Below, piece after piece: positions 1 to 8,600 of a stretch of DNA of 18,954 bases. Every line of letters begins with the position of its first letter. The stretch's first letter is position 1. The notes under the pieces were generated by a model, which saw only the letters and a list, made by a program, of their open reading frames with translations, had not been told where the DNA came from and did not search any database. Both the position numbers and the translations under genes were made by a program. Source of the stretch: Mycobacteriaceae bacterium (lineage in GTDB: Bacteria; Actinomycetota; Actinomycetes; Mycobacteriales; Mycobacteriaceae); contig JABFVX010000412.1 in the NCBI GenBank assembly GCA_013362555.1, positions 1 through 18,954 on the forward strand. The letters are read 5' to 3'.

Positions 1-1417
1 GGAAGATCTCCCAATCGTGCTTGGCGCCGGGTTGTTTCGGGAACAGCGCCGGGGTGAACTTGGCGGTGTTGCGTACCGCGAAGGCCCGGAAGACCAGGTC
101 GTAGTGGTCGCGTTCGAGCGCGCTCGTCGGCGGCAGGATGACATCGGCGTGGCGCGTGGTCTCGTTGAGGTAGAAGTCCACCGCCACCATAAATTCCAGT
201 TGCTCCAGCGCCGCGTCGAGCCGGTGGCCGCCGGGCGTGGACAACACGGGGTTGCCGCTGACGGTGACGAGCGCCCGCACCTGCCCGGCGCCGGGCGTCG
301 TGATCTCGTCGGCCATGGTGGCCGCCGGGAACTCGCCCGCGAAGGACGGCAGTCCCCGCACCCGGCTGCGCCTGCGGCCGAGCGGGCCGCCGGGGCCGAT
401 CGTGCGCCGCACGTCGGCGGCCGGATCCGGCACCAGCGTGCCGCCCTCCCGGCCGAGGTTGCCGGTGACCAGGTTGAGCAGCTGGATCGCCCAGTGGCAC
501 AGTGTTCCGAAGCGCTGCGTCGAAACCCCGATCCGGCCGTAGCAGGCGGCGGCGGGACTCGCGGCGAACTCCAGGGCCAGCCGCTCGATGGTTTCGGCCG
601 GGACCCCGCTGAACCGGGCCGCGGCCTCGGGTGTGAATTCCGCGATGGCCGCCTGCATTTCGGCCGCCCCGTCGAGGTAGTCGGGCAGCTCGGGGTTCTC
701 GGCGAGCACCACGTTGAGCATGCCGAGCAGTACCGCGGCGTCGGTGCCCGGGCGGACGAAGACGTGTTCGTCGACGGCGGCGGCGGTTTCGGTGCGGCGG
801 GGATCGAACAACACCACCCGGCCGCCGCGTTCCCGGATTGCCCGCAGCCGCTTGGCCATTCCGGGTGCGGTGAGCATACTGCCGTTGGATGCCAGCGGAT
901 TCGCCCCGAACACCAGCAGGTGCGCGGTGCGTTCGAGATCCGGCTCCGGCAGCACCAGCTGGTGGCCGTAGAGCAGATACGACACCACCTGGTGCGGGAG
1001 TTGGTCGCAGGAGGTGGCCGAGAAGCGGTTCGCCGTGCGCAGCAGCGAGCCGAACAGCGTGCCATGGGTCATCGCGCCGAGGCTGTGCACCACCGGATTG
1101 CCGTAGTACGCCGCGACCGCGTCGGCGCCGTGCGATCGGCGGATGCGCACGAGTTCGCGGGCAACCAGCTCGATCGCCTCGTCCCATCCGATCGGCTCCC
1201 AGTCCGACCCGCGTCGGCGCAGGGGGGTCCGCAGCCGGTCGGTGTCGTGGTGGATGTCGATGAGCGCCACCGACTTCGGGCACAGGTAGCCGTGCGACAG
1301 CGGATCGGCGGGGTCGCCGTTGACCCGGTCGACCGACGCGGCCGTCCCGGTCACCTCGATTCCGCAGATCGCCTCGCACAGATTGCAGGTGGCCCGGCGG
1401 ACGGTCGGTGGCGTCAT
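1..1417 (-). CDS. Molybdopterin-dependent oxidoreductase (formate dehydrogenase/BisC-like), C-terminus cut by window edge
   Basis: The first 472 codons of a molybdenum bis-MGD oxidoreductase are present and the reading frame is open to the window edge. The N-terminus carries a [4Fe-4S] ligand set: Cys11, Cys14 and Cys18 (CNLCEAIC), then Cys46 in GYLCPKS. This is typical of the Molybdop_Fe4S4 domain of formate dehydrogenases, assimilatory nitrate reductases and related enzymes. Cofactor-binding core signatures follow: an FGANPLASNGS segment near residues 170-180, then a VSGNPVLSTPGG-type loop and a DFYLNETTRHADVILPP-like segment near the end. No twin-arginine signal is visible before Cys11, so a cytoplasmic enzyme is inferred. 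ATG 1417 is chosen because GGAGG-rich sequence lies 8 nt upstream. The substrate cannot be told from sequence. Cys137 (in SATSCDQLP) lies near where the family places its molybdenum-ligand region. Family assignment is firm; function is generic. Confidence 0.9.
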   Translation of the reverse strand, partial: MTPPTVRRATCNLCEAICGIEVTGTAASVDRVNGDPADPLSHGYLCPKSVALIDIHHDTDRLRTPLRRRGSDWEPIGWDEAIELVARELVRIRRSHGADAVAAYYGNPVVHSLGAMTHGTLFGSLLRTANRFSATSCDQLPHQVVSYLLYGHQLVLPEPDLERTAHLLVFGANPLASNGSMLTAPGMAKRLRAIRERGGRVVLFDPRRTETAAAVDEHVFVRPGTDAAVLLGMLNVVLAENPELPDYLDGAAEMQAAIAEFTPEAAARFSGVPAETIERLALEFAASPAAACYGRIGVSTQRFGTLCHWAIQLLNLVTGNLGREGGTLVPDPAADVRRTIGPGGPLGRRRSRVRGLPSFAGEFPAATMADEITTPGAGQVRALVTVSGNPVLSTPGGHRLDAALEQLEFMVAVDFYLNETTRHADVILPPTSALERDHYDLVFRAFAVRNTAKFTPALFPKQPGAKHDWEIF

Positions 1418-1424
1418 GCGGGTG

Positions 1425-1478
1425 CTCCCTCCTCGGGCAGCCGACTCCGCGACTGTCCGCGACCTGTTGTCACGCTAA
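1425..1478 (-). promoter_or_regulatory. Promoter and Shine-Dalgarno of the molybdopterin oxidoreductase gene
   Basis: On the minus strand, TTAGCGT (1478-1472) is a plausible extended -10 element. GAGGAGGGAG (1434-1425) is a strong Shine-Dalgarno, 7-8 nt before ATG 1417. Unlike most genes in this window, this gene therefore appears to have a 5' untranslated leader of roughly 50 nt. Inferred from sequence pattern only. Confidence 0.5.
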
Positions 1479-1535
1479 CACCGGCCCGGGGAGTCTCGGC
1501 GGTTTTCACAAGTGGCGACCGGTCGGGTGTCGGCT

Positions 1536-1541
1536 TACTCT
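1536..1541 (+). promoter_or_regulatory. -10 element, leaderless start of the HdeD-like gene
   Basis: TACTCT lies 6 nt before ATG 1548 and no Shine-Dalgarno is present. That is the arrangement of actinobacterial leaderless transcripts, in which transcription begins at the A of the start codon. It supports ATG 1548 over the upstream in-frame ATG at 1512. Confidence 0.5.
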
Positions 1542-1547
1542 CGGCGC

Positions 1548-2237
1548 ATGACCGGATATGACCAGGGATTGTCCGCACCAGGGGAGCGTTATGTCATCGC
1601 CGCGAACGGCGTCAGCTCGCGCGGGACCGAACCCGCCGGGGCGGAGCCGGGCCCGTCGTGGGACAGCGCGCTGGTGGAGGTGGCGCACCGCGCGTGGCAG
1701 GCCGTCGCGGCGATGGGCGTGTTCTCGATCGTGCTCGGCGTGCTGATGTTGGTCTGGCCGCGCGAGACGCTGATCGTGGCCGGCGTGCTGCTGGGGCTGT
1801 ACTTGCTGACCACGGGCGTATTGCAACTCGTCGCCGCGTTCGGCACGCACGTCTCCACGTCGCTGCGGGTGCTGGCGTTCGTCAGCGGCGCGCTGTCGGT
1901 TCTGCTCGGGGTGCTCTGTTTCCGCAATGAATGGAATTCCGTGCTGCTCTTGGCGCTGTGGATCGGCATCGGATGGCTGTTCCGGGGCATGGCCTACGTG
2001 GTGGCGGCGATCTCCGACCGGAGCATGCCCGCCCGCGGCTGGCAGGCGTTCCTCGGCCTGGTCACCATCGCGGCAGGCATCGTGATGATCGACGCGCCGT
2101 TCCGGTCGCTCAGCGTGCTCACCATTGTCATCGGCTGGATCCTCGTCGGCCTCGGGATCATGGAGATCCTCACCGCGCTGCGGCTGCGCAGGGCCAACGC
2201 CATGGCGCTGGACCGGATCACACGCGCAGACATCTGA
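1548..2237 (+). CDS. HdeD/DUF308 family integral membrane protein
   Basis: A 229-residue protein with a hydrophilic N-terminal tail of about 45 residues. Five or six hydrophobic helices follow, arranged as short repeated hairpins (for example MGVFSIVLGVLMLVWP, VAGVLLGLYLLTTGVLQLVAAF, VSGALSVLLGVLCF, LLLALWIGIGWLFRGMAYVV, LVTIAAGIVMI, LTIVIGWILVGLGIMEIL). The repeated 'G-hydrophobic-G ... P/W' helix pairs and the length match the HdeD/DUF308 family. Its founder is a periplasm-facing acid-resistance protein of E. coli; the role in actinobacteria is unknown. The start at 1548 rests on a leaderless -10 hexamer. The gene is divergent from the molybdo-oxidoreductase across about 130 bp. It is followed after 88 bp by the P450, which has its own promoter, so co-transcription is uncertain. 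Confidence 0.85.
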   Translation: MTGYDQGLSAPGERYVIAANGVSSRGTEPAGAEPGPSWDSALVEVAHRAWQAVAAMGVFSIVLGVLMLVWPRETLIVAGVLLGLYLLTTGVLQLVAAFGTHVSTSLRVLAFVSGALSVLLGVLCFRNEWNSVLLLALWIGIGWLFRGMAYVVAAISDRSMPARGWQAFLGLVTIAAGIVMIDAPFRSLSVLTIVIGWILVGLGIMEILTALRLRRANAMALDRITRADI

Positions 2238-2270
2238 CCTCGGCGGGCCGGAAGCCGCACGGAAGTCCGC

Positions 2271-2285
2271 TTGTACGGCGTACAA
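2271..2285. promoter_or_regulatory. Perfect palindromic operator in the P450 promoter
   Basis: TTGTACG-G-CGTACAA is a perfect 7-1-7 inverted repeat, 41 bp before the P450 start codon. Its right half continues into TACAAT (2281-2286), a good -10 hexamer. Alternatively its left half TTGTAC could act as a -35 with GACTCT (2295-2300) as -10, 18 bp away. In either reading a bound dimer would occlude RNA polymerase. Short perfect palindromes of this kind are typical of TetR-family operators, but no TetR gene lies in the window. The regulator class is inferred. Confidence 0.65.
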
Positions 2286-2325
2286 TTCGGACCTGACTCT
2301 CTCTCCGGGCGAGAAGGGACGGCCG

Positions 2326-3759
2326 ATGCGGTTTCCGGTCACCAGGCGGGTCAAGAGCACCGTCGCGCACCTCACCGAGCACTACCCCGCGGCCGAGAAG
2401 CCATTGGCGGACCCGCCGCCGGACAGCGGACTGCGGCCCGTCATGGGCACGTTCGGGCCTCCGTTCCTCGGCTTCGCGCCCATGGTGTACGACCAGCTCG
2501 GATTCGTGCGCCGGCGCTGGGAGCGGTACGGCCCGGTGCAGTGGAGCGGCATGGTCGGCCAGCGCGTGGTCGGGATAACCGGGCCCGAGGCGCTGGAGGC
2601 CGTATACCTCGACCGCGAGAAGGCGCTGTCCTGCGAGCAGGGCTACGGCTTCTTCATCGGGCCGTTCTTCCGCCGCGGCCTGCTGCTGCTCGACGCGGAC
2701 GAGCACCGGTTCCACCGGCGGATCATGCAGCAGGCGTTCACCCGGCCGCGCCTGCGCGACTACCTCGACCTGATGAACCCGGGCATCGCGCGCGACCTCG
2801 CCGACTGGCGGCCGGACCCGCGGTTTCTGCTCTACCGCGCCGCCAAGCGGATGTTGCTCGATCTTGCGGCGGAAGTATTCGTCGGGACCGAACTCGGCCC
2901 CGAATCCCGCGAGGTGGAACGGGCTTTCATCGCCGCGGTGGGGGCGGCCCAGGCCTGGGTGCGCGCCCCTGTCCCCGGCACCCGCTGGGCCCGCGGCGTG
3001 GCCGGGCGACGCTACCTCGAGCGGTACTTCCGGGACCGGATCGACAGCAAGCGCGACAGCGACGGTGCCGACCTGTTCAGCGTGCTGTGCCGGGCCCGCG
3101 CCGAGGACGGCGCCGGATTCAGCGACGACGACGTCGTCAACCACATGATCTTCGCCCTCATGGCGGCCCACGACACCAGCACGATCACCATCGCCATCAT
3201 GGGCTACTACCTGGGCAAGCACCCCGAATGGCAGGACCGGGTGCGGGCCGAGTCGCAGGCGCTCGCGACTCCCGCCGCGTCCTTCGACGACCTGGACCGG
3301 CTGGTGAGCCTGGACCTGGTGATGAAGGAATCGCTGCGGATGAACGGGCCGGTCGGGGTGCAGCTGCGCAAGACCACCCGCGACACCCAGATCCTCGGCC
3401 ACTACCTTCCGGCCGACACGCTGCTGCTGCTCAACGGATCGGCCTCCATGCGGCTGGGGCAATGGTGGCCGGACCCTGACGTGTTCGACCCCGAACGCTT
3501 CGCCGAAGGCCGCCGCGAGGAGCTGGTGCACCGGTACGCCTGGTGCCCGTTCGGCGCGGGCGCGCACAAGTGCATCGGCATGTATTTCGCGGGCATGGCG
3601 GTGAAGGCCGTAATGCACCAGCTCCTGTTGCGCTACCGCTGGACGGTGCCCGAGGACTACGAGATGCCGCTGGCATGGGGCACCGGTCCGCTGCCCGCGG
3701 ACGGCCTGCCCGTCCGCCTGGAGAGCGTGACCCCCGCCGCGGCCGCCTCCCGCGCCTGA
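2326..3759 (+). CDS. Cytochrome P450
   Basis: A 477-residue P450 haem-thiolate monooxygenase. The diagnostic elements are all present: the I-helix oxygen-activation motif A280-A-H-D-T-S285, the K-helix ExxR pair Glu335/Arg338 (ESLR), a PERF-like DPERF segment, and the haem loop FGAGAHKCIG with proximal ligand Cys416. The I-helix motif is a variant of AGxDTT in which the usual Gly is Ala281. ATG 2326 is chosen because GAGAAGGGA lies just upstream and because the open frame before it overlaps the preceding gene. There is no N-terminal membrane anchor, so a soluble enzyme is expected, and no ferredoxin or ferredoxin reductase gene is adjacent. The substrate is unknown. The overall pattern (AHDTS, FGAGAHKCIG) is closer to sterol- or retinoid-type P450s than to short macrolide-type ones, but the family is not assigned. 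Probably repressed through the palindrome at 2271. Confidence 0.95.
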   Translation: MRFPVTRRVKSTVAHLTEHYPAAEKPLADPPPDSGLRPVMGTFGPPFLGFAPMVYDQLGFVRRRWERYGPVQWSGMVGQRVVGITGPEALEAVYLDREKALSCEQGYGFFIGPFFRRGLLLLDADEHRFHRRIMQQAFTRPRLRDYLDLMNPGIARDLADWRPDPRFLLYRAAKRMLLDLAAEVFVGTELGPESREVERAFIAAVGAAQAWVRAPVPGTRWARGVAGRRYLERYFRDRIDSKRDSDGADLFSVLCRARAEDGAGFSDDDVVNHMIFALMAAHDTSTITIAIMGYYLGKHPEWQDRVRAESQALATPAASFDDLDRLVSLDLVMKESLRMNGPVGVQLRKTTRDTQILGHYLPADTLLLLNGSASMRLGQWWPDPDVFDPERFAEGRREELVHRYAWCPFGAGAHKCIGMYFAGMAVKAVMHQLLLRYRWTVPEDYEMPLAWGTGPLPADGLPVRLESVTPAAAASRA

Positions 3760-3851
3760 CGCGATTCGTCCCGCGACCCGAAAACGGGCGCAGTGCGGGC
3801 GGCGGGCACCGTAGGCTGGCGGCCGCAGGTTCGGACTCGGGACGGGACGCG

Positions 3852-4577
3852 GTGGACGGCACGGAGATCTCCCAGCACGCAGGCAACATCGTGGATCGGC
3901 TGGGCAGCACCCAGTTGCCGCCGCCGGTCTGGGTGGTGGTGATGACGGGTGTCGTCGCGCTCGCGCTGGTCGGCTACACCCCGGTGTGGCGGGTCGCCCG
4001 CAACGTGGTGACCATCGCGCACGAAGGCGGGCACGCGGTGGTGGCGCTGCTGACCGGGCGGCAGCTGGCGGGAATCCGGCTGCATTCGGACACGTCCGGG
4101 GTCACTGTCTCGCGGGGCAAGCCCCGCGGGCTCGGGATGATTCTGACGACGCTGGCGGGCTATCCCGCGCCGCCGCTGCTCGGCCTCGGCGGCGCGGCGC
4201 TGCTGGGGATGGACCGCATCACGGTCGCGCTGTGGGCGGCGATCGGGTTGTGCGCGGCACTGCTGATCGCCATCCGCAACCTCTACGGTGCGCTCAGCGT
4301 GATCGGCACCGGAGGGCTGATGTTCGCGGTGTCCTGGTTCGGCACGGACGCCCAGCAGGCCGCGTTGGCCTACCTGGCCGTGTGGTTCCTGCTGCTGGCG
4401 GGCTTGCGGCCGGTGTTGGAACTGCAGCGGACCCGCCGCAGGCAGCCCGGCTCCGACGCCGATCAGCTCGGCCACCTGACCCACGTCCCGGGCGTCGTGT
4501 GGGTGCTGGTGTTCGGCGTGATCTCCGCCGCGTCCCTGGTCCTCGGCGCAAGCCTGCTCACCGCCCCGCTGCGCTGA
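3852..4577 (+). CDS. Small M50B-type membrane metallopeptidase
   Basis: About 241 residues from GTG 3852. The zinc-binding motif HEGGH (residues 57-61, HExxH) sits just after the first membrane segment (PVWVVVMTGVVALALVGY). This is the arrangement of the Peptidase_M50B-like family, intramembrane zinc proteases common in actinobacteria. Further hydrophobic helices include APPLLGLGGAALLG, VALWAAIGLCAALLIAI, LAYLAVWFLLLAGL and a final VVWVLVFGVISAASLVLGASLL. A conserved-looking loop follows the active site (LHSDTSGVTVSRG). The second M50 motif with LDG/NPxPLDG is not seen, so the third zinc ligand is unclear. GTG 3852 is preferred because upstream codons in the same frame overlap the P450 gene; a G-rich Shine-Dalgarno-like stretch lies about 5-10 nt before it. 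The substrate is unknown. Confidence 0.8.
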   Translation: MDGTEISQHAGNIVDRLGSTQLPPPVWVVVMTGVVALALVGYTPVWRVARNVVTIAHEGGHAVVALLTGRQLAGIRLHSDTSGVTVSRGKPRGLGMILTTLAGYPAPPLLGLGGAALLGMDRITVALWAAIGLCAALLIAIRNLYGALSVIGTGGLMFAVSWFGTDAQQAALAYLAVWFLLLAGLRPVLELQRTRRRQPGSDADQLGHLTHVPGVVWVLVFGVISAASLVLGASLLTAPLR

Positions 4578-4587
4578 CGTCCCCTTG

Positions 4588-4643
4588 CACCCGTTTCGTT
4601 CGGTCACACCCGCAGCTGCGGGTGTGACCGAACGATACGGGTG
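4588..4643. terminator. 56-bp near-perfect inverted repeat, bidirectional terminator
   Basis: Two 28-nt arms (4588-4615 and 4616-4643) are complementary at 27 of 28 positions with no spacer between them. The repeat begins 10 bp after the M50B stop codon and ends 4 bp before the end of the convergent PAC2 gene. No T-tract follows on either strand, matching the U-tract-less hairpin terminators common in actinobacteria. Position and symmetry suggest it serves both genes. Confidence 0.8.
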
Positions 4644-4647
4644 TGTA

Positions 4648-5592
4648 CTACCGGCCGCCGCCGAAGTTGCCGGGGCCGCGGCGGCGCAGGTAGCGCTCGA
4701 ACTCCGCGGCGATCGACTCGCCGTCCATGGTGGACATGGTCTCGTTGAGGTCGGTCTCGGCGTCGCCGCGCTCCTCGAGCGAGCGCACGTACTCCGCGAT
4801 CTCCTCGTCGTCGCGAGTGAGTTCGGACACCGTTTCCTCCCACTCCTCGGCCTGAGTCGGAAGCTGGCCCAGCGGCACCTCGATGTCGAGCACCTCCTCG
4901 ACCCGGTGCAGCAGCGCGATGGTGGCCTTGGGATTGGGCGGCTGCGAGATGTAGTGCGGCACCGCGGCCCAGAACGAGATAGCCGGGACGCCCGCTTTCA
5001 CGCACTGGTCCTGCAGCACACCGGTGATGCCGGTGGGCCCCTCGTAGCGGGTCTGCTGCAGGTGGAAGCGCTCGGCAGCGTCCTTGCTGTAGGCGGTCCC
5101 GGTGATCGGCACCGGCCGGGTATGCGGGGTGTCGGCCAGCAGTGCGCCCAAGATCACCACGGTCGACACCTGCAACTGCTCGATGAACGCCAACAGCTCG
5201 CCGCAGTACGCGCGCCAGCGCATGTTCGGCTCGGCTCCGCGCAGCAGCACGACGTCGCGCGCCGCGCCGGGGGGCGAGCACACCGACAGCATCGTCGACG
5301 GCCACTCGATCTGCCTGGTCACCCCGTCGACCAGCCGCACCATGGGACGATTCACCTGATAGTCGTAGTAATCCTCGGAATCCAGCTCGGCCAGCGGCTC
5401 GGAGTCCCAAATCAACTCGAGGTGTTCGACCGCCCCGCTCGCCGCGTCGCCCGCGTCGTTCCACCCTTCGAACGCGGCAATCAGCACCGGATCGCGCAGC
5501 GTGGGCAGCGCGCCGGATTTGGCGGCCTCATCCGCCATGGTCGGGGCCTTGGCCGCCTTGCTCCGGGTGCCGGGGTCCTCACTCGAGTTCAC
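4648..5592 (-). CDS. PAC2 family protein (proteasome assembly chaperone-like)
   Basis: A 314-residue soluble protein. After a flexible N-terminus it has the PAC2 fold signature LIAAFEGWNDAGDAASGAVEHL near residues 37-58. Next come an YYDYQVNRP segment, a core motif around VVLLRGAEPNMRWRAYCGELL, a GALLADTPHTRPVPITGTA loop, and GITGVLQDQCVKAGVPAISFWAAVPHYI. The C-terminus is acidic and then Gly/Arg rich. The family is named for eukaryotic proteasome assembly chaperones. Actinobacterial members (M. tuberculosis Rv2125) have no settled function, though their genomes encode a 20S proteasome. The GTG at 5592 is chosen because TAAGCT lies 7 nt upstream on this strand. It is divergent from metH, as I recall for the M. 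tuberculosis pair. Confidence 0.9.
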   Translation of the reverse strand: MNSSEDPGTRSKAAKAPTMADEAAKSGALPTLRDPVLIAAFEGWNDAGDAASGAVEHLELIWDSEPLAELDSEDYYDYQVNRPMVRLVDGVTRQIEWPSTMLSVCSPPGAARDVVLLRGAEPNMRWRAYCGELLAFIEQLQVSTVVILGALLADTPHTRPVPITGTAYSKDAAERFHLQQTRYEGPTGITGVLQDQCVKAGVPAISFWAAVPHYISQPPNPKATIALLHRVEEVLDIEVPLGQLPTQAEEWEETVSELTRDDEEIAEYVRSLEERGDAETDLNETMSTMDGESIAAEFERYLRRRGPGNFGGGR

Positions 5593-5644
5593 TTACACCA
5601 GCTTACGGGGAGGCGTGTCGGGGCCGCCCACTACTCTTGACTGC
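5593..5644. promoter_or_regulatory. 52-bp divergent promoter region between the PAC2 gene and metH
   Basis: On the minus strand TAAGCT (5605-5600) lies 7 nt from GTG 5592. On the plus strand TACTCT (5632-5637) lies 7 nt from ATG 5645. Both fit leaderless transcription, and neither start has a convincing Shine-Dalgarno placed for initiation. The segment is too short to hold a cobalamin riboswitch in front of metH, so B12-dependent control by that route is not expected. Confidence 0.6.
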
Positions 5645-8600
5645 ATGTCTGTCGCTCCTGGCTCTGCCTTTCTCGATGCCCTGTCCCGTCGGGTCCTCAT
5701 CGGCGACGGGGCGATGGGCACCATGCTGCAGGCGGCGGACCTGACCCTCGACGACTTCCGAGGGTTGGAGGGCTGCAACGAAATCCTCAACGTGACCAGG
5801 CCCGATGTGCTGCGCGACATCCACCGAGCCTACTTCGAGGCGGGTGCGGACGCGGTCGAGACGAACACCTTCGGATGCAATCTGCCCAACCTGGCCGACT
5901 ACGACATCGCCGACCGCATCCGCGAGCTGTCGGAATCCGGCACCCGGCTCGCCCGGGAGGTCGCCGACGAGATGGGCCCCGGCGCGGACGGGATCCCGCG
6001 CTTCGTTCTGGGCTCCATGGGCCCGGGCACGAAGCTGCCGACCCTGGGCCATGCCCCGTTCGCCGTGCTGCGCGACGCGTACGCAGAATCCGCTCTCGGC
6101 ATGCTCGACGGCGGCGCCGACGCCGTCCTCATCGAAACCTGCCAGGACCTGCTGCAGGTGAAGGCGGCCGTCACCGGCACCAAGGCCGCCATGGAACGTG
6201 CGGGCCGCACGGTGCCGATCATCACCCACGTCACCGTCGAGACCACCGGCACCATGCTGCTCGGCAGCGAGATCGGCGCCGCGCTCGCCGCGCTGGAGCC
6301 GCTCGGGATCGACCTGATCGGCCTCAACTGCGCTACCGGCCCGGACGAGATGAGCGAGCACCTGCGCTACTTGTCCAGGCACTCCAGGCTGCCGGTCTCG
6401 GTGATGCCGAACGCGGGCCTGCCGGTGCTCGGCCCGAACGGCGCCGAGTACCCACTGCGTCCGGACGAGCTCGCCGTGGCGCTGAGCGGTTTCGTCGCCG
6501 AGTACGGCCTGGCCATGGTGGGCGGCTGCTGCGGCACCACGCCCGAGCATGTCCGTCAGGTGGTCGCGGCGGTGCGCGAGGTGCGCAAGGCCGTGCGCGC
6601 GCCGGAACACGAACCTGCGGTGTCGTCGCTGTACACCTCGGTGCCGTTCGAGCAGGACGCCAGCGTGATGATGATCGGTGAACGCACGAATGCCAACGGC
6701 TCCAAGGCATTTCGCGACGCGATGCTTGAACGCGACTGGGAGCGCTGCGTCGACATCGCCAAGGACCAGACGCGCGACGGCGCGCACATGCTCGACCTCT
6801 GCGTCGACTATGTCGGCCGCGACGGCGTCGCCGACATGGCAGAGGTGGCGAGCAGGCTGGCCACCGCCTCGACGTTGCCGATCATGCTGGACTCCACCGA
6901 AACCGACGTGCTGCGCGCGGGCCTGGAGCACTTGGGCGGCCGGTGCGCGGTGAACTCGGTGAACTACGAGGACGGCGACGGCCCGGAGTCGCGGTTCGCC
7001 AAGACGATGGCGCTGGTCGCGGAGCACGGAGCCGCGGTGGTCGCGCTGACCATCGACGAGGAGGGCCAGGCCCGCACCGCCGAGACGAAGGTGGCCATCG
7101 CCGAGCGGCTGATCGCCGACATCACCGGCAACTGGGGCGTCGATGAGGACGCCATCATCGTGGACACGCTCACCTTCACCATCTGTACGGGGCAGGAGGA
7201 ATCGCGCCGCGACGCGATCGAAACCATCAGGGCCATAGCCGAACTCAAACGCCGTCACCCCACGGTGCAGACCACCCTGGGACTGTCCAACATCTCCTTC
7301 GGCCTCAATCCCGCGGCGCGCCAAGTGCTCAACTCGGTGTTCCTCCACGAGTGCCGCGAGGCCGGACTGGACACCGCCATCGTGCACGCCTCGAAGATTC
7401 TTCCCATGGCGCGGATTCCGGACGAGCACCGAGAGGTGGCGCTGGATCTGATCTACGACCGCCGCCGCGACGGCTACGACCCGCTGCAGACGTTGATGGC
7501 GCTGTTCGAAGGCGTCTCGGCGTCGTCGGCGCGGGCGAGCCGGGCGGCCGAGCTGGCCGCGCTGCCGCTGTTCGAGCGCTTGGAGCGCCGCATCGTCGAC
7601 GGCGAACGCAACGGCCTGGAGGCCGACCTGGACGCGGCGCTGGCCGAGCGGCCCGCGCTGGCCATCATCAACGACACGCTGCTGGCCGGGATGAAGACGG
7701 TCGGCGAGCTGTTCGGGTCCGGCCAGATGCAGCTGCCGTTCGTGCTGCAGTCGGCCGAGGTGATGAAAACGGCGGTGGCCCACCTGGAGCCGCACATGGA
7801 GAAAGCCTCCGACGGCACCGGCGCCGCCCTGGGCAAGGGCCGCATCGTGCTGGCCACCGTCAAGGGCGACGTACACGACATCGGCAAGAACCTGGTGGAC
7901 ATCATCCTGTCCAACAACGGCTACGAGGTCGTCAATCTCGGTATCAAGCAGCCGATCTCGGCGATCATCGAGGCAGCCGTGGACAAGAAGGCCGACGTCA
8001 TCGGGATGTCCGGACTGTTGGTGAAGTCGACCGTGGTCATGAAGGAGAACCTGGAGGAGCTCAACGCCAAGGGCATGGCCGACCAGTTCCCGGTGATGCT
8101 CGGCGGCGCCGCGCTCACCCGCTCCTATGTGGAGAACGACCTCACCGACGTCTACGCCGGGGAGGTGAGCTACGCCCGCGACGCGTTCGAGGGGCTGCGC
8201 CTGATGGACACCATCATGTCCCGCAAGCGCGGCGGCGGGTCGGACGCGGACACGCCCGAGGCCGAAGCGGCCCGGGCCAAGGCGGCCGAGCGCAAGGCCC
8301 GGCACGAGCGGTCCCGGCGCATCGCCGAACAGCGCAAGGCCGCGGAGACCCCGGTCGAGGTGCCCGCGCGCTCGGACGTGGCGGCGGAGCTGCCGGTGCC
8401 GACGCCGCCGTTCTGGGGCAACCGAATCGTCAAAGGCGTGTCATTGCAGGACTATTCGGGACTCCTGGACGAGCGTGCGCTGTTTCTGGGCCAGTGGGGT
8501 CTGCGGGGGCAGCGCGGCGGCGAGGGCCCGAGCTACGACGAGTTGGTGGAGACCGAGGGCCGCCCGCGGCTGCGGTACTGGCTGGACCGGCTGACCGCCG

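Noticed and set aside
17..1561. Long plus-strand open frame of 514 codons opposite the molybdopterin oxidoreductase
   Set aside because: It mirrors the real minus-strand gene. Its translation is Arg/Gly/Ala/His-rich with no family signature, while the minus strand carries Fe-S and cofactor motifs.
2218..3618. 466-codon minus-strand frame opposite the P450
   Set aside because: The plus strand encodes a complete P450 with haem and ExxR motifs; the opposite frame has no motif.
5593..5644. Cobalamin riboswitch before metH
   Set aside because: Only 52 bp separate the two divergent starts and the -10 lies 7 nt from the metH ATG, so there is no room for the aptamer.
5603..8305. 900-codon minus-strand open frame inside metH
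   Set aside because: It is an antisense shadow produced by high GC codon use. metH on the plus strand has every catalytic motif, and the shadow has a low-complexity His/Arg/Gly composition.
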